A stretch of DNA of 64,000 nt from Syngnathus acus. Lineage: Eukaryota > Chordata > Actinopteri > Syngnathiformes > Syngnathidae. The DNA lies in assembly GCF_901709675.1 (NCBI RefSeq), contig NC_051095.1, forward strand, positions 10,863,956 through 10,927,955, given 5' to 3'. Shown piece after piece: positions 40,101-51,363 of this stretch. The position numbers and the translations under genes are program-made. Position 1 is the first letter of the stretch. Each line of letters opens with the position of its first letter. The notes beneath the pieces were generated by a model. That model made no database searches. It had not been told where the DNA came from and was given only the letters and a program-made list of their open reading frames with translations.

Positions 40101-43100
40101 CAAAATGTACCAAGTATAAAGACTAACATTAAACATCAGATCCACTTGTAAACGATTTTATGCAAAAAAGCTTCTGCTGCTGGGTTAATGGGCTTTTGTT
40201 ACCATGACGACTAGGGGCAAAGTAAGGGTGGTACGACCAGGCGGGTGGCTGCTCGCGCTCAAGAAGCCCAGAATCTCAAGATAAACGCAAGTCCTTGTAA
40301 AGACACATTTTCCTTCAGTGAAGCATCGAATTATTGCTAACCAGAATTTTTGAGTGCAGATCCCTGCATGTAGCAACAGACAAATTCCCAAATGCAATTT
40401 TCCTTCTGACCCCACAGCAACACAACAATAAAACCAGAAAGCAGCTCATACAGAACAGCAACAAAAGTTAAACAGATGCAATTGGGAAACTTTCTACTTC
40501 ATGTCAAGACGTATAAGGGTGTTGTTTGATGGCTGCATATAAAAGGTTACGTAAGATCTTCCTTCAAAAGTTGCTTGAAGACTGTTACCTTTATTTTTAG
40601 ACTTTTGGATTAAAGATTAAAACATCTTCAAGAAACAAGAGAAGTACAGTTGCCTTGATTGAACCTTTCCATAATACGATGTGTGAAAATCATCACAGAG
40701 TCAAACTCTTGATTTATAATCAAAGCATTGAAGCTGATTTGACTCCTGACTCGAGCCATGTTTTGGCCACTTCAGCTTTATCATGGCCAAAATAGCCCAA
40801 ACCTCCCATAATCAAACAAAATGAAGACATCATATCTAAATGTGGGTGCGACCATACCTGTTGCTATTGAATTAGACTTCATTTGCCTCCAGTCCTATTC
40901 ATACCAAAAAACTATTCTTTGTAATCTGTGGTCCATGACAGGCTATTCCATATGATTAGCTTGCGGTGTTGTGGGTCCTCCCCAACTCACTTGACAGCAA
41001 TTGCGACCCAGCTGGAATTGTGCCACATCATTTGCTTTGCAAATGAACTGCATATTGAATATCATTTAGTTGATGCCCACATGGAAAGGTCTGAATTAGT
41101 TTTTGAAATGCTGCAAAGCACTGAGAGTTTAATACTTCGGCATGGCAAATAAGGGGAATATATGTGTTTGGGCACTGTGCACAATGTTTATTTCTATTTA
41201 AAGGTGGTGATAAGTAGCCACCCTAGAACAGATGAAGCAAGTTTTTATTATTCACTTTTAGTTATACTCCTATGGCTAACAAAATCTCCCTACCTGGATT
41301 GTTGGCAAATGAATGCTACGGCGCATATCTGAAATATTAATATGCTGACTCAATTATTACATTGTAGCAAATGTTGAAATAAAAGTTACGTGTTTAAAAC
41401 AATGGAATGCATCACAGACGCAGATCATAGATCACACACTTTGCATGCAAAGTAGGTGTCGACTCTATTTCATGTTACCCCGTGCTCTGTTTCCCTTGCG
41501 GTGACAAACGCTTACGTGCCTGTGCACATGTGCCTTCAGTTTGACTCTGCGTGTGTGCACCAGCCCCAGAGTGCATATCACCACCACCTAAAAACACTAT
41601 CGCAAAACACATTACTGAAGAACATTTGGCTGGTGATGTTTGACAAGCCTTGACCAAGTGCAGCTTGGGTCAACTCTGTGTTCTATTACCCCCCCCCCAC
41701 ATGCTGTATTTTTCACAGGTCACACTGACTAGACTCCCTTGAGGACAAAAAGCAGGGGGTCAACGTCAAGATTGTATATGAGTGTGTGTACGTGCAGGAG
41801 GTACGGTACCATTGAGGCTCAAAGGCAGACATTTTGGATATGTTCCAAGCTGATGCAGTTGGGAAGCACTGCTTCTTCCCCCCACAGGCCTGGTTGACAT
41901 TTAAATTGTCCATGCTGGTGACCAATGCATAAAGGAATAGCTGCTCCATCTATTACAGCCAAGGTCAGGGCACTGCAGCATAGTTTGCCTTGATGTCAAA
42001 TGTTTACTGATAGCTTGTATAACTCATACCATGTCCTAAATTACACTTATTTTTATTGAACTACACCATTAAGTCAACCCCCCCTTCCTTCCCTCCACCG
42101 ACTAGATTATTCAGACGGCGCGTCCATGCCAGTGCCATAACTTTTAACAGGACTAAGTTTTCATGTTTGCCTGCTAAATATGCAAGGGTCAATGTTTAAT
42201 GATAAGCTGTCAGTCAACGTGAAGCAGTGGCACGGCATCAGCCCTGACTGTAAACACCCGTGACCTAAACGCACCCTTGCAAAGATACACAAGCAAACAC
42301 AGAAAGACTTACTAAAGATTTTAAGGTCATTCTGTTAGCTAGCTAATCTCACTAGAACGTCACACACCATCTCGGACCCCAATTGTTCTTTGCCTCTCTC
42401 AATTTCTCATGCTCCCATTCATTCTCATTCCACTCAAGAACCCCTTGTTAGAGCTTGCCATTGCTGATCACACTCTCTGCCAGTCATTTTTGGTTATCAT
42501 GCGAACGTAATCCCCCAAGCACCCATCCAGAAATAGAAATGTGGATGCAACTTTATCCCGTATGTCACAAACCTCCATCCTTCCATCCGTTTTCTCTACC
42601 ATTCATTTTTCAGGTTTTGTGTGACAAAGCATATTTCTATGTCCTTCTGCTGCAGATGGCGCTGCATACAAAACAGTTTGTCCCCTATTTTTGAAGGGCA
42701 GTTCGCAGCATGCGAGCAGACAGATGGAGAAGCGGAGAGGTTAAGATGCTGGGTGAATCTAACGGCGTCTCCCCATGTGAGCTGTGACAACGTGGCAGAC
42801 AGCGAGAGATCGATGCCTCGAGGTGACCTCACCATAAAACACAGCAGCTGTTCACTCGTTCATCTTATGTTCGACTCACCTGTTGACACTGATGCTGACG
42901 CAGCACCGGGCAAATCTCAAGCACACACCCACCTTATTCATAGCTCAACTCTGTAAATAATGCAAGGAAAAGAATGGGAAACAGATAGACCGAGCAGACA
43001 AAGACAATTGATTGTTAAAAACTGATTTGAGTTTGTGGGTAGCTCTGGTGGACCCTGAGAGTATTTACTGAGGAGAAGAGAGAGACAGAGTGAGGTTGTG

Positions 43101-46100
43101 AAATGCCGGAGAGCTGCAAGCCGATATCCGTCACAGTGGCATTAATGATATTCTCTATTCATTAGAGCGAACCCTGGGGACCTCAGTTATTAGACACATC
43201 CCAATTAAGGCCTGCGGTGAGCTAATGCTTCTGGCCTGGGTCGGGGGCAGTATGACGAATGAGGAAACCTGGCAGGTTACATCACTGACTTCATCTACTC
43301 CCTTTTTGGGAAAGGCACGACACAGCAGATGGAAGAGAGAACATTCAAGTAACCAGCAAGGTATGACATCGCACTTACAGTGGAACAAATTGTGTAGTGT
43401 GGACCGACTCCTCTAAATATTTCCAGTAAACCAATCCCAACTAACCAAGTTAACGTGTGCATCAATAGTCATGCCCAACGATGAGCATTATACAATAAAT
43501 TGATTTCTGTAGACGTAAAAAGCAGGATCACAGCAGATATCATTGAATCATTTTCAATAATAATTCATTTTAGGCTCTACGGTTTAAACATATTTCCATG
43601 TATCTTATGCAAAAATCTAAGGAATTTTTTTAATTAGTGTTCCATTGTGCATGTCCTTTGTCTGATGGACATGCGAGCAACTTGTTTCATCCCACCCTCT
43701 TTACTAATGTATGCGTCCACTTAATGGATTTCCAGTCGCTGGTCAAAGAAAGGCACTCTTAGCAAAGTTACTGTCCCGTGAAAGACAATGCCATCTTATA
43801 TTGCTCATATTTATGACGATGTAAGGACGCAGTGGAAGCGAAGGGGACCTGAAGTACTGGGAAGCTAATATTTCATCTTTATGTTTTTGTGAACCGGTTC
43901 CAAAGCTGGATGAATATTGGCAGATGAAGGCAGATTTACAGTCCAGCCGGAATATGAACATTTTCAAGATCATGTTGCGTAGCCAACCGAGTCTGTCTGT
44001 CTGTTGGACTTTTAAAGCAATCCTTTTTTTATTTGAGGAGCTGAACAAGCGGTCCGTTTCAAATGAATTCTGACCAGTGTTTGAAGAAACTATTGATCTT
44101 CTTATATAACATTACAATTCTCCTTGAGCTGTTTTTTGGGGTGTTTGTTCAGGATTTATTGTCTGAAAACACTGATTAAAAAAAGTGCAATTTATGTATT
44201 TATGCAAATAATAGCATATTTAGCCATTTTCCTTGAGCACTATTATTATGACAGTTGTTTCCATGCCAAGATGTTGCCATGTAAATGTGCATCTAGAAGG
44301 ATTATGTTGTGGCAATGGCTAGAGGAGTGAAGGTTATTTTATTGCAAGGTTCATTTCATTTGCATCTCCTAAAAGAGAAGTTTTGTCATCGGCAGGCAGA
44401 AACATAAATCATTCAAACAGCGAAAAGGACTACGGTCCCTCTTGGCTTCTTCTTCTTGTGAAGAGTTGCTATTCAAGTGATCGGGATCAGGCAAGCTCAT
44501 GTTTGTTATGGCGGCAAGTCAGATAAATCAATGAATCCGCACTTCCTACACCATCTGTTCCCCTTTTGTACCTTTGCTTGATTAAACCAATTGAGCAGCC
44601 TGTCGCCAGGATGACCCCACTCTGCGGGAGCCCATCTGTGTGTCACAAAGCTGATTGGTGATGTCATCAGAGAGCAGTTGCAATGGTTACGAGACACTGT
44701 CAATTGTAGAAAAAAATGTCGAAGTTTTATGAGTACCTTCCTCCATCTCCTCTGTCTGATGAGATGTTGCAGAAAAATCGACATTTCTCAGAGTTCACTG
44801 CAACCAAGAGATGATTAGGTGTTTTTACGTCCAATCAAATGCAGCTAATGATCCGGGAATTTTATATTTAGAAGCTAGCGTTCCTTAATTTATGATTTCC
44901 CAGCTCACTACATAAATACTAGTATTGGCTTGAAAATAAATAAGAAGCGGGCCAGCGCACATTCAACTGTCTACGCCCTCAAGAAATAATGCTCCTATAG
45001 GACCAAAGCTGCAATTAGTCTCAGAGAATAATTATCTAAAGGCAGAGAATTTAAAAAATGACCGTTGTATGTGCAAATATCTGACTGGATGATCTTGCTC
45101 TCTTTTTCCAATGGGTAGTTTAACAATTGTGGAGATTCGAGTGTAAAATAAGCAGCACTGGAAAAAAAACACTGTAAGAAAGGAATTCAATCAAGATCAA
45201 ATCAAACTGATTTGCTATCTTCCTATATAGCATCCTTATATGACTATGGACAGTGGACATTACTGCTGGTGGAATGCAAATAATTCGAAACCCAGATTTT
45301 CCAAAATAAAAAAATTCAGCCAAAAAAACACAAAACAAAAACATGACATACACCTATGGGAACATGATCACAAAGCTTTTTTTTAATTGTTCTGAGGTGT
45401 CTCAAATACCAACATTTACTATAAGCACGTTTGATAATGGAGGTTTCACAGAATGAAGAAACGTGAGGCTGTTCACAATTGCACTGCTGCACTTGAGTTA
45501 ACCCATTTGATGGTTTTAGGAACTACTTTCTCAGTTGTTAAATAACGCCTTTCCACTTCGACTTCAATTGAACACAATTGAACACTTTTTTCTACAAACG
45601 CACGACTCATCTGTAAATAATGTTTACATGCAAACGCACTGAATTAACGGTTTATTAACCGATTTGGCACAATTTTCACTCATTTAGCTCTTTTGTTAAT
45701 TGCGCCCATTGATTCTGTCAGGTAAATTGCACCCCACAGCCCTCGATACAAGTTACTGCTCTTAGAGCTGGCATCGCTTAAGTCCAGCATTTCCCAAAAG
45801 CAAGCCGCAGCCTTGAAAAGTCTTCTTTTTTTTTTTCAACCAGTCATGTTTGTTGTATTCCCAGCTCACTCATTTATTTGGGAACTACTTTGTAGTTCAA
45901 GGTGTACGGTATTAGATGAGGAAGGCAAGGGAATTAAAGTGACTTTGAACCCAGCATGGTAGCTGCTTGCAGTTGGGCTGGTCTGCATATTCCACAAACT
46001 GCTGATCCAGTAACAATCAACCAGGCTTTCGTGTTTGCAGAAAATATACCAAAAAAGGCAAACCTCCAGCGCCGTGAAGGTTGCGTACAAAGGGGAGGTC

Positions 46101-46137
46101 AGAGGGGACTGGTTCCAGATCAAAAACTCTAACTCAC

Positions 46138-46210
46138 GTGTGTCAAACTCTGGCCGGTGGGCCAAATCTGGCCCGCAGTCTAATTATGATTGGCCCGCAA
46201 AGACAAATTG
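46138..46210. repeat. hAT-like element fragment
   Basis: The sequence gtgtcaaactctggccggtgggccaaatctggcccgcag, followed by attggcccgcaa, is the terminal part of a widespread vertebrate hAT-type repeat. Only one end is present. Confidence 0.5.
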
Positions 46211-47842
46211 TGCATTGACTATGTCAATACTAAAATTGCAAAGTCAAAGTCAACCCCACCCCCCCCCCCCTCCATGCCTAGCTCCACCTTTCACTGACAA
46301 TCATTCAACAAGCTCTCAGCTGGCACAGAGTCCAAGTGATGAAAAAATGAAACATTTTGGAGTCAGCCTTGTGTGTTATTGGAGAGAAATGCTGCTGTCA
46401 CTCCTAAACACGCTTTTGCCCCAACAATATTTATAAAACAGACCCTTGGTGTGATAGACAGACCTACTCTTTGGCTCATTTCCTTTTCTTCAGAGAAAAC
46501 CATACACAGACAACACTTTGCTGCTTGTTTTTGTTCCTTTAACTCGTACATATGGGTCACAACTAGCAGGCCTGTTTTGATGATTTCTTTGTTTGTCTGA
46601 TTCAGAAATGGAGGCTGGAAGGAAGAGGGCAGCAATGAGAGAATAACTCTAAAGCACAGCGTTCCAGATCAGTTAGTCGCTATATCTTGTTGAGCTGCAA
46701 ATTAAAATGGATCTGATTAAATTCATTCCATTCTAATGTAGTCTACACGTTGGGAGAAATAGCTTCAAAAGGCAGAAGAGCGTGAAAAGGTAAATGAAAG
46801 GTCAATATCAGCCATTTTATTTTGTGTTTTGTGGCACGCACATCCTATGATGTAAAATACACACAGCATAGCTATAACAATTATAGCAGAATAGGACAGC
46901 ATGTTTTGATCAAATTGACAAATTGAAGCAGACATACATACATAATTTATGAATCATCTCAATCTATAATTGCATTTTGTTTAAGTGTTGCATGCAAATC
47001 ATAAATACTAAGTTTCGTTTTGAATCAATGTGCTGTTGACGTTTGACAGAAATAGTCAAGTCATACATGGCGCCACCTCTGACTTGTCTGAATAGACGCT
47101 GTTCACGATTTCCACGGATGCCCGGTACCTGGAACCGTCATCACCTTCAATCACTGGACCAAATATGTCATTCAATTGTTACCAAAGCATATTGGCTGCT
47201 CTAAGCTCCTTGTTTGTCTCAGTGAAAAAACATCAAACTCCCTTTAATTGTTGGTGACGTTCAAGCAAAACTATCCACCTCCGCGTTCTGCTCCTTATTA
47301 ATCCCCCTCGGAAGCAGCAACCCATTTGTCCTTGGCTGTGACAGAGTTTGGGGTCAATAAAAGCACTGCAGTGCTGTTGTGGGGCTGCCCGGTAAAGTCT
47401 CTGCTTGGCACAGCAATACTCTGACTGGCGTCCGAGATAGATGGAAGAGACACGTGAACGGAATCACCCGAGTGACTCGGTCGCAGCTAGTGCACAGCAT
47501 CGATGTATCCTGCTCCTGCCCTGAGTATTCAACACTTAAAGGAGTCAAAAAAAGAAATGCTTTTAGTGGTTCAACTCTGTGTTCATTCAGTGAAGCACAT
47601 TATGCAAAAGATGGCGCCACCACACCGCTCAGCCGAGTCACCTTGAATGTGACAAAAATAAAATAATTAAATGCAAATTAAATAAATATTTCATTTATCT
47701 AGTTTTAGATGAGCATGATAAATTGTGTATACTTAATGATGATCATTTATTTATTTACTGGTATAGAGCATGCACTTTCTACTCTTATTTCAGAAGTTTT
47801 TCAAGATGTCTCGTGGTCATTGTGATTTCCTCAAGATCTAGA

Positions 47843-48062
47843 TCAGGGGTATCAAACTCATTTTTTTGGGGGGCCGCATTGTCATAGCTTCTTTTGGAGG
47901 GCCATTATGACTGTTAACTCAAATAAATGTATGAGCACCTCATATTATATACAGTAAAAGCTACAAAACAAACTGACAAATAACTCGTTTTCAAATCAGA
48001 CGACTAAAAACTGGTCAAATATTTAAAAAAAAAAAGATATTATGATCTAGAATCTAGATCAT
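47843..48062. mobile_element. hAT-like MITE, left end, abutting palindromes
   Basis: The left end aggggtatcaaactcatttttttgg, followed by ggggccgcattgtcatagct and ggagggccattatgactg, belongs to the same type of element as the one at 21300. No matching right terminal repeat is seen. The right side runs into poly-A and then into a 21-bp palindrome (48042-48062) made of atgatctaga, a central a, and its reverse complement. The ctagatc word also occurs just outside the left end. Confidence 0.5.
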
Positions 48063-48063
48063 C

Positions 48064-48114
48064 ATTCAAGACAACATCTTGATCTAGATTCTAGATCAAG
48101 ATGTTGTCTTGAAT
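48064..48114. repeat. 51-bp near-perfect palindrome
   Basis: Two 25-bp arms (48064-48088 and 48090-48114) are exact reverse complements around a single central t at 48089. The left arm begins attcaagacaacatcttgat. It could extrude as a cruciform or fold as an RNA hairpin. No gene is apparent. Confidence 0.85.
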
Positions 48115-48117
48115 ATT

Positions 48118-49118
48118 TTGCACTCTAGCACAGGCAAACAAGGCACAAGTAAGGTCGGGAATTAATTCAGCTTGCGCTAATAAAAGACAGCTCAGCGTGA
48201 TGAGGGAAAAATAATTAAGAAAAATCTTTTAATTTGCTCGATTGTCCTTCGAATGAGCATGTGATTTTCTAATTAACCTACTGCAGCGAGGACACTGGTG
48301 AATACAATCAGTCTGACCCTTTCATTATTTGTCATGAATATATGTATGACACTGTTATCATCACTTACAGCCAGGTCTTGCATTATCATGCGGCACGACA
48401 GACTTTCTTCACCAGCTCCTAGAAAACAACCTGGAGAACACTTAAACGCTTTACCGTCATCATTTCCAACAAGCTAATTTCTATTAGTATTTTGGTTTAC
48501 ATTCTAAATTGGGACAAATATGTGGAAGCCATACAGCGCTTTAAATGCTGTATGTATTTATTAGTGTGTAAAGATTAATTAGAAATATTGGAAACATTTT
48601 TGAATAAGTGAGGGGTAGGCAGTTTTTATGCTCAAGGGTCCCATTTAGATTCAAATAGCAGATGGGCCAGATCGTTTGTAAACAAGGTACCAAACAAACA
48701 AACATATGACTCAGTAATCTGCAGTAATATTAGTCAGTTTCCGCAGACGATAAACAAATATGATTGTCTGTCTACATGTGTTGCCCAAATATCCACTGTT
48801 AAAGTATTAGCCCATCTATGGTGTTTCCTGTTCTATGTTAGCATTAACATAACGTTGACTCAAGTTTCCCAGGTAACATTTGAAAAAGTGCACCGTTACC
48901 TCGTGCAATTTTCAATGTATTTGCAAAATGAACCAAATTGGTTCAAAGCCCAAAGAGCTTATCATTGTCAGAGAGCATCATTTCCTCTTCTCATATTTTT
49001 AAATCATGTGGCCCTGACCTCAGCGACTTCCTCTTATGTTGTGCAACAATACTGACACTAGTTACTTTAGCCCACAGGGACAGCATGTGAGAGCAGAAAT
49101 CGTACTACTTGATCAGCT
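48118..49118. other. Non-coding stretch upstream of the TNIP-like gene
   Basis: A hAT-like relic is visible near 48608-48690 (gaggggtaggcagtttttatgctcaagggtccc, then gatgggccagatcg). A possible splice acceptor, tttagcccacag, lies near 49066-49077, suggesting an untranslated exon before the start codon. No TATA box was evident. Confidence 0.45.
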
Positions 49119-51330
49119 ATGGATCAAGAGAAGCTGGCTTTGACATCTTCATCCTCATCAGCGGCAGATATACACAAAGACTCGTCAGTGACAAGCGAAC
49201 TCGACCCCAGAAAATCATCAGAAACATCCTGGTATGTATCCTCTGCATTTCTATTTGTACCTAAAATGCAACATGTCAACTGTGGAAGTGGAATTGATAT
49301 TGATGAGGCATTATGTTCAGATATGGACTTTATTACGTTATCACAAAATTTTCTTACCCACTTACTTTTATGATGAACATGAGTAATCTGTTAGATTGTT
49401 AGAGAAACTCTTTTTTTAAGAAAAAAAAGCACCAGTGAAGAAGAGGAAGAAAAAGTGTTCATGGAGTTTCCCATGAGGTCATCACAAGTGATATTATCAG
49501 ACTTCCCCCCCAACAATCTCATGTCTAGTCAGCCACTCGAGGTCACATGTTTTCTTTTCAGTATTCTAATCTCATCATGGCTACGCAAACGATGACAACG
49601 TCAAGTCAGCTGTCCTTAGACAGATTTGTTATCACCTTCTATCACAAAACTTGACAGGAGTATTAACATATTGCATTTTGGTGCCCTTCCAAGACACCTT
49701 AGGAAGGGAAACTTTGTAAAAATGGGTTACAGTGTTTAGCAGCTGTCAGAAATGGCTCGAGATCACCAATGTGCTGTCCCAAAAGGACAGCTTTGGTTTT
49801 GCTTCAAACCCTTCTCATTTGATTTTTTTTTAATACTGATGGCTTAGTGTTGAAGTTAAAATGACTTCAATATCATCATTTTGTACAAAGGAACAACAAC
49901 CATACAGCCAATCGAGCTCCCGCGGTGGCCGTATGAAGAAAACACCAGACCACTGTCTCCGACTAACATGGACATGTGCTCTATCTGACCATTAATATTC
50001 TTTTCAAAAACTTAAATTAGGCTATGGAGAGTAACATATATCCACAAGTGGTAAAATGGAAATCAAATCTTTGGAACAAAATTTAAAAGTAAGATTATTT
50101 CCATATCTGGAGAGTGAGGAAAAAAAAGATGACAGAGATTGATTGTAGGTTAGTTGGAGTCGGTATGTATATTAAAAATGGGAAGATTTATCTTGAATAT
50201 GCTTTGGATTTGGTCTCTAACTTTTAGCTGCCAGTTTAAAGACTGGCACACTGATGTAACTTTACTTCAGCTCTCCACAAATAAACATGTCCTCGTGTCG
50301 AGAACTCCATCTTGCCTTTTTTGACAACACCTTGTCCAGAAGAACTCACAGAGCAGTGCCGTGCATGTAAAGCAAGTTGATGAAAGCTGGCGCTTTTGCG
50401 GGGGAGTTTGGCCTAGAGGGAGATGAGGTAGCAGTCGGTTGTCGTCTTTCTCTTTGTAAGTCCTGCAGCATGCATGTGTGTGAAGGCCCCCGGGCGCTAC
50501 ATGCAAAGTTGTGTGTGTTCTTCCAGGAGCATGCCATCTCTATTCCCTCCCCGCAGGCTATTCCTCTGAGATGAGATCTCACAAGCACTGGGCAAGCTGC
50601 TATGACTAATTAATGCCTGCTAATATTTTTACTTGGCTTGTCATCCAAAATGTTTCAGTAGTTATGATTGGTTTCCAACATCATGCAAATGAAGGTAAAC
50701 ATTTGTTGGCAGTCTCGAGTGCCTAATGTGACTACACGTACATATATTTGTGTGTGTGCGTGCGTGTGCGTGGGTGAACATAATGGCTTGGGTTTTATTC
50801 TCCGAAAGTGCACTCACTCTTTGCGAGTGGGCGATAAAGTACCCTGAGGTTCTTCTGTGCATGTGTGTTTGTTTTTATTCATGGAAATCCTCCGCTACTG
50901 TTTTCCGCCATTGGTGGGAAGTAACAATAAGTAGAAATGCTTCAGAACAGCATTTTAGTAGATTTTTCAGGTATCTGGAATTTCTCTCCAGTTAAAGACC
51001 GATTGGCACACATCACCATACACGGGGTGTCATATCATTAAAGTCTGGTTTGATTTTAAAGTAGAGTGATTTGATCCGCTTGGATTTCCTGGGATTATGA
51101 TTCTACTCAATATGGTAGAGCTCAGTTGGAGAGGGCATGACGCAATGAGTAACTTGTCATTTGACATACATATGAACTTGTCAGTCCTGTAATAGTGGCA
51201 TTGCCTTCAAAGATTTAGCTGTCCAGTAAGACAATTTGCTACATAGCCCAATCTATTTTTAAATGGAATGGTGTAATCACAATTTTGAAATCAAAATTGA
51301 TCATCTGATTGAAATTTTGCTACACCCCTA

Positions 51331-51363
<33 letters not shown>

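Larger units (their letters stand above)
21588..47842. other. Long non-coding stretch, no gene seen
   Basis: About 26 kb without a supportable exon. All open frames are short (mostly under 110 codons), lack splice-site context and show no domain-like composition. Simple runs include poly-G at about 35459-35471, poly-T at about 36621-36638, poly-C at about 41688-41698 and poly-C at about 46258-46270. Separately listed SINE and hAT relics are scattered through it. It may be intergenic, or the intron of a gene whose exons lie outside the window. Confidence 0.5.

Noticed and set aside
46035-46436. 133-codon plus-strand frame with a proline run
   Set aside because: It crosses a hAT-like fragment and a poly-C tract and shows no domain or splice support.
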